Shown here: positions 51,104 to 59,921 of the stretch, one piece after another
Position numbering within the stretch: position 1 is the first letter of the stretch
Layout: each line of letters begins with the position of its first letter
Source: JAUIAI01 sp045106815
GTDB lineage: Bacteria > Pseudomonadota > Gammaproteobacteria > Burkholderiales > Burkholderiaceae_E
DNA length: 64,000 nt
Assembly (NCBI GenBank): GCA_045106815.1
Contig: JBGCFG010000009.1
Span: 177,954-241,953 of the forward strand
Direction of reading: 5' to 3'
Made by a program: the position numbers and the translations under genes
Notes under the pieces: generated by a model
Told to the model about the DNA's origin: nothing
What the model saw: only the letters and a program-made list of their open reading frames with translations
Databases searched by the model: none

Positions 51104-51132
51104 TTGTGATCTCTCCGCAATACTAGTATCCT
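51104..51132 (+). promoter_or_regulatory. Predicted promoter with overlapping palindrome before the SDR/TRAP operon
   Basis: TTGTGA (51104-51109) and TATCCT (51127-51132) are spaced by 17 bases. The perfect ten-base palindrome ATACTAGTAT (51120-51129) overlaps the spacer and -10, where a repressor would block transcription. A second, shorter inverted repeat, ACCAG/CTGGT, lies at 51156-51167. Predicted start of transcription is near 51139, about 68 bases before the SDR ATG, which has AAAGGAGAA upstream. Confidence 0.5.
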
Positions 51133-51206
51133 ACTTCTAAATCGAGTTCATAGGCACCAGTGCTGGTACGCACTGCGGCACATGGGCCCAAAAGGAGAAC
51201 TATCCA

Positions 51207-51971
51207 ATGGAAGAGACAGCAAAACCGCTAACCGGTCAGGTTGCGGTCGTTACCGGCGCTGGTCGTGATATTGGTCGCGCGGTAGCCCTTCAACTAGCCG
51301 CAGATGGTGCCAAGGTAGCCATCAACTATCTGAATTCAGCCGAGGGAGCTAATAGTGCGGTTGCCGAAATCACAGCGAGCGGTGGCCAAGCATTCGCCTT
51401 GAAGGGCGACATGACGTCTGATAAAGACGTCGCCTCGCTCGTTAGCCAGACCTGTGAGCGATTTGGCGGCGCGATACATATTGTCGCCCACGTCACCGGT
51501 GGATTAGTTGCTAGGAAAACGATCGCAGAGATGGAGATTGAACACTGGAACCGCGTGCTCGATCTGAATCTCACTTCCTACATTCGCATCATCAAGGCTG
51601 CACTTCCCGCCATGTCGAATGGCGGCGCAATCATTGGGGTCGCCAGTCAGGCCGGCCGTGATGGCGGCGGACCTGGTGCCGTAGCTTATGCATCTTCAAA
51701 GGGCGCAATGATGACAGCGACTCGTGGCCTGGCCAAAGAATTGGGGCCCTCGATTCGGGTTAATTCAGTCTGTCCTGGCATGATCGATACGGATTTCCAC
51801 AATATATTCACCAAACCCGAAGTGCGCAGTCACGTTGCGAGCATTACGCCACTCAAGCGTGAAGGCACTTCTGAGGACGTTGCCCATCTTGTAGCCTATC
51901 TGGCATCAGAAAAAGCAGCATTCATTACGGGCGCCAATATCGACATCAACGGCGGTTTGGTCTTTTCGTAG
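51207..51971 (+). CDS. SDR-family oxidoreductase (FabG-like)
   Basis: A 254-residue classical SDR. The cofactor motif is VVTGAGRDIGRAVA (about residues 12-25), the active-site Ser is in GVASQAGRDGG, and YxxxK is YASSKGA. The C-terminal AFITGANIDINGGLVFS is typical of FabG-like enzymes acting on hydroxyacids, sugars or CoA thioesters. As the first gene after the regulator and before the TRAP genes, it may oxidise the imported compound. The AAGGAG-like ribosome binding site is about nine bases upstream of the ATG. Confidence 0.87.
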   Translation: MEETAKPLTGQVAVVTGAGRDIGRAVALQLAADGAKVAINYLNSAEGANSAVAEITASGGQAFALKGDMTSDKDVASLVSQTCERFGGAIHIVAHVTGGLVARKTIAEMEIEHWNRVLDLNLTSYIRIIKAALPAMSNGGAIIGVASQAGRDGGGPGAVAYASSKGAMMTATRGLAKELGPSIRVNSVCPGMIDTDFHNIFTKPEVRSHVASITPLKREGTSEDVAHLVAYLASEKAAFITGANIDINGGLVFS

Positions 51972-52040
51972 TGCGTTCGGTAGATGTCAATTTCCGATAA
52001 CTAGCAGAGACAAGCAAGCTTCACCAACTAAGGAGAAATT

Positions 52041-53021
52041 ATGTACAAGAAACTATCAGCCACCTTGCTGGGCGCAGTGACCGCCTTGGCACTGACAAGC
52101 GGCGCGGCTCAGGCCGCCGATTGGCGCGCCTGGAATATTCATCATGATGGCCACCCGAACACCGCTGCCATGGACCGCTTCGCAGAACTGATCAAAGAAA
52201 ACACCAAGGGCGAAATCACCCTGCAGGTATTCCATGGTGGCGTACTAGGCACTCAGCCTGATGCACTCGAGCAGGTGCGGATTGGTGCGATTGAAGTGGG
52301 TAACTTCAACCTTGGTCCGATTGGCCCGGTGGTCAAAGAAGCGAACCTGGTATCCCTGCCCTTCATCTTTAAAAGCGTCCCGCACATGTTTCGCGTGCTT
52401 GAAGGTGAAGCCGGTGACGTCATCGGCCAGGCAATGGCAGACGCCGGGCTATTACCGTTGGCGTGGGTAGATGCCGGTGCACGCTCGTTCTATGCCCAGA
52501 AACCCATCAATACGCCAGCTGATGTGAAAGGCCTGAAAATTCGGGTGATGAACAACAACCTCTATACCGAGATGATCTCAGCGATGGGCGGCAACCCTTC
52601 GCCGATGGCCTTCTCGGAGGTTCAGCAAGCGCTGAAGACAGGCGTTGTTGACGGCGCAGAGAACAATTTTCCCTCGTTCAAAAACGTTGGCCATTACGAA
52701 GTGACTAAGAATTACTCACTTAGCGAGCACCTGATTATTCCCGAGTGCATCTGTGTTAACACCAAGAAATTCAATGGGTTGTCACCGGAGTTGCAAGGGG
52801 CGGTTAAGGATGCCGCGCAGAAGGCAGCCGCTTTTCAGCGCGAGCTCTGGCAGGTTCAATCAGCCCAAGCCCGTAAAGATGTCGAAAAGGCTGGCATCAA
52901 GGTCAATGAAGTTGCTGACAAAACGCCTTTCCAAGAAGCCATGGGCCCTGTCTATGAAAACTACTTGAAAGCCAATCCGGACATGAAAAAACTGATTGAT
53001 CTGGCACGCTCAACAAAGTAG
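52041..53021 (+). CDS. DctP-family TRAP transporter solute-binding protein A
   Basis: A 326-residue periplasmic binding protein. Signal peptide residues 1-26 (ending AQAAD) are followed by the DctP fold. Ligand-binding Arg168 lies in GLKIRVMNN, the residue that contacts the carboxylate in DctP-type proteins. The downstream VVDGAENNFPSF motif is also typical. AAGGAG before the ATG supports the start. A perfect hairpin follows the gene before the small permease, so the binding protein is probably made in excess. The ligand is expected to carry a carboxylate; its identity is unknown. Confidence 0.92.
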   Translation: MYKKLSATLLGAVTALALTSGAAQAADWRAWNIHHDGHPNTAAMDRFAELIKENTKGEITLQVFHGGVLGTQPDALEQVRIGAIEVGNFNLGPIGPVVKEANLVSLPFIFKSVPHMFRVLEGEAGDVIGQAMADAGLLPLAWVDAGARSFYAQKPINTPADVKGLKIRVMNNNLYTEMISAMGGNPSPMAFSEVQQALKTGVVDGAENNFPSFKNVGHYEVTKNYSLSEHLIIPECICVNTKKFNGLSPELQGAVKDAAQKAAAFQRELWQVQSAQARKDVEKAGIKVNEVADKTPFQEAMGPVYENYLKANPDMKKLIDLARSTK

Positions 53022-53044
53022 CCCTGAAGCATTCACCATCAAAT

Positions 53045-53071
53045 CGACCGGCTTCAATTTGAAGCCGGTCG
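53045..53071 (+). terminator. Perfect 11-bp stem-loop between DctP A and DctQ A
   Basis: CGACCGGCTTC (53045-53055) and GAAGCCGGTCG (53061-53071) are exact reverse complements with loop AATTT; TTCTTAATC follows. It is a likely partial terminator or stabiliser between binding protein and permease genes, the same position as in the two TAXI operons. Confidence 0.65.
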
Positions 53072-53099
53072 TTCTTAATCAGTAGCGGACCTGACGACA

Positions 53100-53636
53100 T
53101 TGGACGAGACCAAGCCACCACCACCACCAGTGCTACGGGGCATGGATCGAGCTTATGATCTGATATGCAAAATTTGCTTGCTGGTCGCCGGGACCGCACT
53201 GGTCGTAATGACGGCGATCTATGCCTGGTTAGTGTTCGGTCGGTATGTCCTGAATGACACGCCAACTTGGGTAGAACAGGTTTCCCTATTATTGGTGATG
53301 GTCATTTCGTTTCTTGGTGCGGCAGTTGGCGTTCAGCAAGACACACACCTTTCGGTCGTCGTTTTTCGTAATATCGTCCCGTCGTCGGTACGGTCAGTGT
53401 TTGTACTTTTGACTGACATCATGATGGCTGGCTTTGGCGGCATGATGTTTTGGTACGGACTTGAACTAACGCAGTTCAAGTGGGCGACACTGATCCCTCT
53501 AATTCAGGTATCAGAAGGGTTTCGTTCGCTACCCCTGACGATTTGCGGTGCACTCGTGTTTCTTTTTTCGGTTGGCCATCTGCTTCGCCTGTTGCTTGGT
53601 CGTGATCAACGCCAAGACAATATTGAGGTGGAATAG
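53100..53636 (+). CDS. TRAP transporter small permease (DctQ) A
   Basis: A 178-residue protein with four hydrophobic helices (about 25-45, 60-80, 98-120 and 143-163) and the DctQ family pattern, including FGRYVLNDTPTWVEQVSLLLVMVISFLGAA. It joins the large permease to form the transport unit. The start is TTG at 53100 with a weak ribosome binding site; ATG at 53142 would shorten the proline-rich N-terminus and is possible. The large permease gene begins two bases after its stop. Confidence 0.87.
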   Translation: MDETKPPPPPVLRGMDRAYDLICKICLLVAGTALVVMTAIYAWLVFGRYVLNDTPTWVEQVSLLLVMVISFLGAAVGVQQDTHLSVVVFRNIVPSSVRSVFVLLTDIMMAGFGGMMFWYGLELTQFKWATLIPLIQVSEGFRSLPLTICGALVFLFSVGHLLRLLLGRDQRQDNIEVE

Positions 53637-53638
53637 CA

Positions 53639-54925
53639 ATGGGTCTTCTGCTGTTGCTATGCGTTTTCGCATTCTGTGTGGTAACTGGCACACCGGTCGC
53701 TTTTGCATTGGGTATCGCCGCGCTGTCAGCGTTTTTCATTGAAGGGTTGCCACTCTTAGTAGGCTTTCAGCGTATTGTCTCCGGCATCAACGTATTCTCC
53801 TTGCTGGCGATTCCGTTCTTTATCTTCGCCGGCGAGTTGATGTTCCATGGCGGCATCGCCATGCGGCTCGTCCGGTTTGCTCAGGCTGCAGTTGGGGCCG
53901 TGCGCGGCGGCTTGGGCGTCGTCAATGTGTTTTCTTCGATGCTGTTTGGAGGAATATCCGGGTCAGCCATTGCCGATATCTCTGCACTGGGGTCAATCCT
54001 CATCCCCGTCATGAAAGACAAGGGCTACGACGCTGACTATGCGGTCAATGTAACCGTTACTTCGTCAATTGCCGGCATCATCATTCCGCCCAGTCATAAC
54101 ATGATTATTTTCGCACTGGCGACGGGCGGTGCAGTGTCGATCTCAAAGTTGTTTCTAGCGGGTGTTCTGCCTGGCATCCTGATGTGCTTGTGCCTAGCAG
54201 CAGCAGCCTACATAGTGGCTGTCAAGCGCGGCTACTCCGCCGAGAAGTTTCCTGGCTGGACGGCACTCGCCATTGCGTTTGCCGGTGCGATACCCGGCTT
54301 GATGACCGCCATTATTATTGTCGGTGGTGTTCTTAGCGGCATATTCACCGTCACCGAATCCGGTGCATTTGGTGCGCTCTATGCGTTCCTGGTGACTTGG
54401 CTCGTTTACCGCAGCCTTTCGTGGGACAAATTCCAAACCGCGGTTATCCAGTCTGTACGGACCACCTCTATGGTGATGATTCTGATCGCATGCGCGGCGG
54501 CATTCGCTTACATGCTGACGTTTTACCGCGTGCCCACAAAAACGGTTGAATTGTTAACCGGGATCACCGAAAACCCGATTCTGATCCTGCTCATGATTAA
54601 CGTCGTGCTCTTATTGCTCGGCATGATTATGGATATGGCAGCACTGATTCTGATCTGCACGCCAATCTTTCTGCCGGTTGCCACCAGCCTGGGCATGGAT
54701 CCGCTGCAGTTCGGCATGATGCTGCTGGTCAATCTTGGGCTTGGACTCTGTACGCCACCGGTGGGGTCGTGCTTGTTTGTCGGCTGTGCGGTTGGCAAGT
54801 TACCGATGGAAAAAGCCGTTCGGACCATCTGGCCGTTCTACCTCGCAATATTCGTCGCGCTGATGTTGATTACCTTCATCCCAGCGATCTCACTGACGCT
54901 ACCCGAATTGATACTGCCAACTTGA
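53639..54925 (+). CDS. TRAP transporter large permease (DctM) A
   Basis: A 428-residue, multi-helix DctM-type permease (TIGR00786), the sodium-coupled transport subunit. Family stretches are AIPFFIFAGELMFHGGIA, SSMLFGGISGSAIADISALGSILIP, IIIPPSHNMIIFA and LCTPPVGSCLFVGCAVG. GAGGTGG lies seven bases before the ATG. The C-terminus ends with SLTLPELILPT. It forms a transporter with DctP A and DctQ A. A second complete set follows directly. Confidence 0.93.
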   Translation: MGLLLLLCVFAFCVVTGTPVAFALGIAALSAFFIEGLPLLVGFQRIVSGINVFSLLAIPFFIFAGELMFHGGIAMRLVRFAQAAVGAVRGGLGVVNVFSSMLFGGISGSAIADISALGSILIPVMKDKGYDADYAVNVTVTSSIAGIIIPPSHNMIIFALATGGAVSISKLFLAGVLPGILMCLCLAAAAYIVAVKRGYSAEKFPGWTALAIAFAGAIPGLMTAIIIVGGVLSGIFTVTESGAFGALYAFLVTWLVYRSLSWDKFQTAVIQSVRTTSMVMILIACAAAFAYMLTFYRVPTKTVELLTGITENPILILLMINVVLLLLGMIMDMAALILICTPIFLPVATSLGMDPLQFGMMLLVNLGLGLCTPPVGSCLFVGCAVGKLPMEKAVRTIWPFYLAIFVALMLITFIPAISLTLPELILPT

Positions 54926-55048
54926 TTATTGGGTCGCCTCATCTCAAAAACCTGATTACGACCCTGGTTGACCACCAGTAACGCTGGCATGGAAACGCTT
55001 TCAGAGGTTATTAATGTCGTGGCAGAAGTAAACAACCAGGAGACTGAC

Positions 55049-56047
55049 ATGGCGTATTCAAACCTGAAACCCGTTCTGACCGCGATCGCAATCGGTATTA
55101 CGGGACTCGCAAGCTCGGTAGCATCGGCAAACGACATTGAACTTCACGGCGCAGTTCAATTCGACGACAACCATGCTTTCAATAAAGCGCTCATTAAATT
55201 CCAGGAACTCACGGCTGATTGCTACCAAAAGCCAATCAAGTTTGTGCTGCACCGCAATTCCGAGCTAGGCCTCGAGAAAGACTATTTCAATTTCATGAGT
55301 AAAGGCGTTTCGGTTGACTATGCAATCGTCTCGCCGTCGCATATGTCAACTTACTCTAAGAAAGCGCCACTCATGGACATGCCATTCCTGTTTCGAGACA
55401 TTGCCCACTGGAACAAAGTGCTCGATGCTGATGGCCTGGCGCCTATTGCGGCAGACGTTGAAAAACGCGCCGACGTGAAGCTCATTGGTTATGCTGGCGG
55501 CGGCACCCGCAATTTGATCGTCAACAAGCCGGTTCAAACGATGGATGACCTGAAAGGTCTGCCTATGCGTGTCATGGGCGCGCCAATTCAAACCCGCATC
55601 TTCGAGGCGGTTCAGGCGGCCCCTAGCGTGATTGCATACTCTGAGGTCTATAACGCTATTCAAACGGGCGTCATCAACGCCGCTGAAAACGAAGCGGCCG
55701 GCATCGAGCAAATGAAGTTCTACGAAGTAGGTCCCCATATTTCGCTGACGCAGCATGCCATTACCGTCAGGCCGATTGGCTTTTCAGGTAAAACCTTCAG
55801 AGGGCTGCCTGAAGACTTACAGGCGTGCATCTTGACTGCAGGCAAAGAAGCCGGCCGCCACGGGCGCGAAATTGAGTCGTCTCAAGACACCGCCAAGCTT
55901 GAGAAGATGCAAGCCGATGGCAAGCTGACGACCTATGAGTTTAAAGACAGAGGCATGTTGCTCAAGCTTGCTCAACCCGTTAAAGAGGCTTATGCAGAAG
56001 AACTTGGAGCTAAAGACGTACTCGACAGCATTATGCAGATCAAGTAA
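55049..56047 (+). CDS. DctP-family TRAP transporter solute-binding protein B
   Basis: A 332-residue DctP-type binding protein, clearly different in sequence from DctP A. Signal peptide residues 1-28 end SVASAND. Ligand Arg174 is in LPMRVMGAP, followed by VINAAENEAAG. Two cysteines, in ELTADCYQKP and LQACILT, could form a disulfide. AGGAG seven bases before ATG 55049 decides the start; the frame is open 81 bases upstream without support. Only 23 bases and no hairpin separate it from DctQ B. Confidence 0.9.
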   Translation: MAYSNLKPVLTAIAIGITGLASSVASANDIELHGAVQFDDNHAFNKALIKFQELTADCYQKPIKFVLHRNSELGLEKDYFNFMSKGVSVDYAIVSPSHMSTYSKKAPLMDMPFLFRDIAHWNKVLDADGLAPIAADVEKRADVKLIGYAGGGTRNLIVNKPVQTMDDLKGLPMRVMGAPIQTRIFEAVQAAPSVIAYSEVYNAIQTGVINAAENEAAGIEQMKFYEVGPHISLTQHAITVRPIGFSGKTFRGLPEDLQACILTAGKEAGRHGREIESSQDTAKLEKMQADGKLTTYEFKDRGMLLKLAQPVKEAYAEELGAKDVLDSIMQIK

Positions 56048-56070
56048 CGACGCGCGTTAATCACAAACAC

Positions 56071-56595
56071 GTGCGACGCACGCTTGCCTTGATCAATCGC
56101 GGACTGCAAGGTCTGATGACCTTGCTGTTCGCGATTCTGATCGTACCTGTCGTCTTGCAAATCTTGGCGCGCTACACCGACCTGATTCCACGCTATATCT
56201 GGACGGAAGAAATTGCGCGTTTCTGTTTTGTCTGGATCATTATGCTTGGCGCGATGATTGCGGTACGACAAAACACTCACTTCAGCGTCGATGTATTGCC
56301 CAGGCCCGGTACAAACCGCGGCCAGGGATACTCACAGTTGTTCGTTCATATTGCAATGCTCGCTTTGGCTCTGTGCTTTATCTGGTATGGCAAAGAATTT
56401 GCTGACCAAGGGCTCTTGCAAACATCAGAAATTGCAGAGCTGCCGATGATTGCCATCTATATTGCGTGGCCTTTGTCCGGCGTTATCTGGACACTATTCC
56501 TCCTTGAGAAACTGGTCGACGACCTCGCGCTCATTCGCGCACCAGTGCGCTCCATAGAGGCTCCGAGTGGCCCACAGGGAGTAACCCCCCCTTAA
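56071..56595 (+). CDS. TRAP transporter small permease (DctQ) B
   Basis: A 174-residue DctQ-type small permease with four membrane helices and the pattern ARYTDLIPRYIWTEEIARFCFVWIIMLGAMIAVRQNTHFSVDVLP. The start is a GTG at 56071 with no strong ribosome binding site, so translation may depend on the binding-protein gene just upstream. Its stop overlaps the ATG of the large permease by one base. Confidence 0.88.
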   Translation: MRRTLALINRGLQGLMTLLFAILIVPVVLQILARYTDLIPRYIWTEEIARFCFVWIIMLGAMIAVRQNTHFSVDVLPRPGTNRGQGYSQLFVHIAMLALALCFIWYGKEFADQGLLQTSEIAELPMIAIYIAWPLSGVIWTLFLLEKLVDDLALIRAPVRSIEAPSGPQGVTPP

Positions 56596-57896
56596 TGAGC
56601 CCTGCCCTAGTCGCTGCGATTTTGTTTGGCACCTTTGGTGCGCTTGTTCTGCTGCGCATTCCGGTTGCGTTCGCATTGGGTCTGGCCTGTGTGCCGGTCT
56701 TTTTTATCTCAGACCGGCTTTCCCCAAGCCTGTTGTTCGACCAAATGTTCGGCTCCTACAACTCGTTCATCCTGCTTGCCGTACCGTTTTTTTTGCTAGC
56801 GGCCAATTTGATGAATAGTGCGGGCATTACACAGCGTCTGATTGATTTTGCCCGCGCATTGGTTGGGCATCTTCCGGGGGGCCTTGGGCATGTCAACGTT
56901 GTCGTTTCAATGTTGTTTGCGGGTATTTCCGGGTCTTCAACGGCTGACGCAGCCGGTATTGGCTCACTGCTGATTCCGCAAATGAAGCGCCAGGGCTATG
57001 ACGCCTCATTCTCCGTTGCGATCACCGCCTGCTCGTCCGTGATGGGCGTGATCATTCCTCCAAGCATTTTGATGGTGGTCTGGGGCGGTTTAATGTCGGT
57101 CTCTATCGGCGGCATGTTTCTTGCCGGTGTGGTGCCCGGCATCCTGATCGCCGGCTCGATGATGCTGATCGTGTCAATTCATGCCCGCCGCCGAGGCTAC
57201 CCAATTTACGCCCGCTCAACATGGGGTGATCTTGCCAAAGCGTCATCGCGGGCTTGTCTGGCTCTGCTTACGCCACTCATTATTGTTGGCGGCATTGTGG
57301 GCGGTTTTTTTACGCCCACTGAAGCCTCCGTGATTGCCGTGGTGTATTCGCTCGTGCTGGGCTTGTTTGTCTATCGCAGCATTACAGTGACAGATTTACC
57401 GCGTGTTCTCTATGACTCTGCGCGTTTTGCTGCGGTTGCGCTTTTCTGTATTGGCACTGCATCAGCCTTCGGGTGGATTCTCGCGTACTTCAAAATTCCC
57501 AAAGAACTGGTTGATGTGTTGGCGGTCTGGGGTACCGGCCCAATATCGACAGGCCTGATCATTGCTGCGTGTTTCTTGGTGGTTGGCATGTTTATTGATG
57601 CGATTCCCGCCATTATTATCCTGGGCACGGTGCTCTTTCCCGTGGCGCAGGCGGCGGGTATTCACCCGGTTCACTTTGGCATCATCGGTGTTGTTTCCCT
57701 AGCGTTCGGACTTGTGACGCCCCCTTACGGTTTATGCCTACTCATCAGCAGCGCCATAGGTGAGATCAGACTCAAAGAAGCGCTGCGTGATGTCTGCATC
57801 ATCTTGCTGCCAATGCTCGCGGTTTTGCTCTTCATTATCTTGTTCCCCGAGGCTATTCTCGCTTTGCCGCGTCTACTAATGCCTCGCTTTATGTAA
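56595..57896 (+). CDS. TRAP transporter large permease (DctM) B
   Basis: A 433-residue DctM-type permease with family stretches AVPFFLLAANLMNSAGIT, VSMLFAGISGSSTADAAGIGSLLIPQMKRQGYDA, GVIIPPSILMVVWG and GLVTPPYGLCLLISSAIG. It overlaps DctQ B by one base. With DctP B and DctQ B it makes the second transporter of the cluster. The two sets are diverged, so they are not a recent copy of each other. The dioxygenase gene follows after five bases. Confidence 0.93.
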   Translation: MSPALVAAILFGTFGALVLLRIPVAFALGLACVPVFFISDRLSPSLLFDQMFGSYNSFILLAVPFFLLAANLMNSAGITQRLIDFARALVGHLPGGLGHVNVVVSMLFAGISGSSTADAAGIGSLLIPQMKRQGYDASFSVAITACSSVMGVIIPPSILMVVWGGLMSVSIGGMFLAGVVPGILIAGSMMLIVSIHARRRGYPIYARSTWGDLAKASSRACLALLTPLIIVGGIVGGFFTPTEASVIAVVYSLVLGLFVYRSITVTDLPRVLYDSARFAAVALFCIGTASAFGWILAYFKIPKELVDVLAVWGTGPISTGLIIAACFLVVGMFIDAIPAIIILGTVLFPVAQAAGIHPVHFGIIGVVSLAFGLVTPPYGLCLLISSAIGEIRLKEALRDVCIILLPMLAVLLFIILFPEAILALPRLLMPRFM

Positions 57897-57901
57897 GCAC
57901 C

Positions 57902-58750
57902 ATGCTAAGCATCAAACCATTGCATCCTGTTTTTGGCGCCGAAGTCACTGCTTTTGTATGGCGGCCCGAGTCACCCGTAGAACAGATTAGTGAGCTGTTG
58001 GCGCTATTTGAGAGCCACTCTGTTCTGGTGCTGCGCGGCATGACCCTCACTGATGCTGAGCAGATTCAACTGTCCAAGCACTTTGGCCCACTCGAGAAAA
58101 CTAAAACCGGTACGCTGGGCACTGGCAGCGAATTGGTTATTCTGACGAATCTAGATGCCAACGGTCAGTTAGTGCCTGAAACCCACAAGCAATGGCTCGA
58201 AGGCCTTGGGAATCAGTTGTGGCATACCGATTCATCATTCAAACCCGTCCCCGCCCTTGCCTCGCTGCTTAGCGCCCGCCAAATTCCTGCGCAAGGCGGC
58301 CAGACGCAATTTGCGTCCACACGCTATGCATACGAAACCTTACCGCCGGGTCTTCGCAATGCGGTTAAAGAAAAAGTTGGCACTCACGACTACGCCTACT
58401 CGCGCAGTCTCATCAGCGACACGCTGATGACTGAAGCAGAACGCATTGAACTGCCACCAGTCAAACACCCGCTAGTACGTAAACACCCCGTCACTGGTAA
58501 GCGCGGCATTTACGTTGGCTCGCATCTCGCGTCTATTGAAGACATGCCGCTCGACCAGTCCCGTGCGCTGATTGATGAACTTCAAGCCCATGCCACCCGC
58601 GATGAAGCCATCTATACCCACCACTGGCGCACCGGTGATCTGGTAATCTGGGACAATCGCTTTGTGCTGCACCGGGGTCGACCCTATCCGTCTGAGCAGG
58701 CACGCACGATGGTACGCACTACAGTCGCTGGCGCCCTGCCCGTCGAGTAA
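57902..58750 (+). CDS. TauD/TfdA-family 2-oxoglutarate-dependent dioxygenase
   Basis: A 282-residue Fe(II)/2-oxoglutarate dioxygenase. The metal triad is HTD (His108, Asp110) and His257 in FVLHRGRPY; Arg272 fits the 2-oxoglutarate-binding position. TauD and TfdA relatives hydroxylate sulfonates, aryloxy-acids, betaines and related carboxylates, releasing a cleavage product. Its position five bases after the second TRAP permease suggests that it acts on the imported compound. All catalytic residues are present, so it should be active. An 8-bp bulged hairpin follows. Confidence 0.87.
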   Translation: MLSIKPLHPVFGAEVTAFVWRPESPVEQISELLALFESHSVLVLRGMTLTDAEQIQLSKHFGPLEKTKTGTLGTGSELVILTNLDANGQLVPETHKQWLEGLGNQLWHTDSSFKPVPALASLLSARQIPAQGGQTQFASTRYAYETLPPGLRNAVKEKVGTHDYAYSRSLISDTLMTEAERIELPPVKHPLVRKHPVTGKRGIYVGSHLASIEDMPLDQSRALIDELQAHATRDEAIYTHHWRTGDLVIWDNRFVLHRGRPYPSEQARTMVRTTVAGALPVE

Positions 58751-58755
58751 AGCCG

Positions 58756-58778
58756 CTGCCGGGTAAAAGCCCGGTCAG
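58756..58778 (+). repeat. Bulged hairpin between TauD-like and HisC-like genes
   Basis: CTG+CCGGG (58756-58763) pairs with CCCGG+(T)+CAG (58770-58778) around a six-base loop, eight pairs with a one-base bulge. No U-run follows. It may reduce read-through into the PLP-enzyme gene or stabilise the upstream message. Confidence 0.4.
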
Positions 58779-58822
58779 GCAACACTCCAGTAACATCTGC
58801 TCAAAATGAGCAAAGGCCCAAT

Positions 58823-59896
58823 ATGACACTACCTATTCGCGAAGCCGTCTTGGCCTCGGGCGACTATCCGTTTACACCCATCGAGGCACGGTACAAGCTG
58901 GACCAGAACGAGGCTGCGGTCGACTTTCCGGCAGCGCTTAAGGCAAGCGTTACTGAACAACTGCTCGCCACCGAATGGAACCGGTATCCGGCCTATGGGG
59001 CCCATCCGCTTGTATCGGCGCTTGCCGAGTATGAATCCTGGCCAGAAGACGGCGTGGTCGTGACTACCGGGAGCAACGTTCTGATAGCCCTGATGATTCA
59101 ACTCGCTAGCATCGGGGGTAAAGTGCTCACGACCAAGCCCAATTTTGCGCTGTACGGCCTGGATGCCAAGCTCCTCGAATCAACCCTGATCGAGTGCCCT
59201 CTTCGGGAAGACTTGAGCTTTGACGTGGCATCGACTCTCAATGAGATTGAAAAAGCGAAAGCAGCCAGCACATCGACCAAGGGCGGCGGCGTGATTTATC
59301 TGTCCCGCCCCCATGCGCCAGGCGGTGCCAGTTGCCCGTTGGCAGAGGTCGATCAGATTGCCCAAGCTGCGAGTGACTGGATCGTTGTAGTCGATGAGGC
59401 CTACTATCAATATGATGAAGACAATGCGCTGGCGCTCGCAAAGAAGTACACCAACATTGTCATTTTCAGAACATTCTCAAAAGCGTGGGGCCTTGCTGGT
59501 CTGAGGCTTGGCTACGCGCTGGGCTCAGCAGAGATTATTCGGCACCTGCGTAAACTCGTGCCACCGTTTTGCATTGCCCTGCCCCAACTCATTACCGCAT
59601 CAACCGCACTGCAAAACCCCGATTACATGAAAGCCGGAGTGTCGCTAGCAGTTAGCGAGCGCGAGCGAATCTATGCAGCCCTGCAGCGCCACCCTGATTG
59701 GCATCCCTATCCGTCCAAAGCAAACTTCATCTTGTTCAGGACGCCCGATGCCAGCACGGCGTACCAGCAATTACTCGCCGGTGGCGTGCTGACAAGACGC
59801 CAGGACAGCAACTTTGGCCTGGAAGGATGTCTGCGAGTCAGCATTGGCACGCCTGAAGCAAACGACGCCTTCTTACGCGCCGCAGGACTCTCGTAA
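58823..59896 (+). CDS. HisC-like class I/II PLP enzyme with altered NPTG motif
   Basis: A 357-residue fold-type I PLP protein closest in pattern to histidinol-phosphate aminotransferase (KLDQNE near 25, NRYPAYGAHPLV, SKAWGLAGLRLGYAL with PLP Lys220, DEAYYQY at 191-197, and a C-terminal LRVSIGTPEAND). The motif that is normally NPNNPTG reads SRPHAPGG (161-168), so the Asn that hydrogen-bonds the PLP oxygen is replaced by Ala165. It is probably not the biosynthetic HisC, as no his genes are nearby, and may catalyse transamination, decarboxylation or another PLP reaction on the imported compound. It is the last gene of the cluster. Confidence 0.8.
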   Translation: MTLPIREAVLASGDYPFTPIEARYKLDQNEAAVDFPAALKASVTEQLLATEWNRYPAYGAHPLVSALAEYESWPEDGVVVTTGSNVLIALMIQLASIGGKVLTTKPNFALYGLDAKLLESTLIECPLREDLSFDVASTLNEIEKAKAASTSTKGGGVIYLSRPHAPGGASCPLAEVDQIAQAASDWIVVVDEAYYQYDEDNALALAKKYTNIVIFRTFSKAWGLAGLRLGYALGSAEIIRHLRKLVPPFCIALPQLITASTALQNPDYMKAGVSLAVSERERIYAALQRHPDWHPYPSKANFILFRTPDASTAYQQLLAGGVLTRRQDSNFGLEGCLRVSIGTPEANDAFLRAAGLS

Positions 59897-59921
59897 CGAA
59901 CCACACCTCATCCACGAAAGG

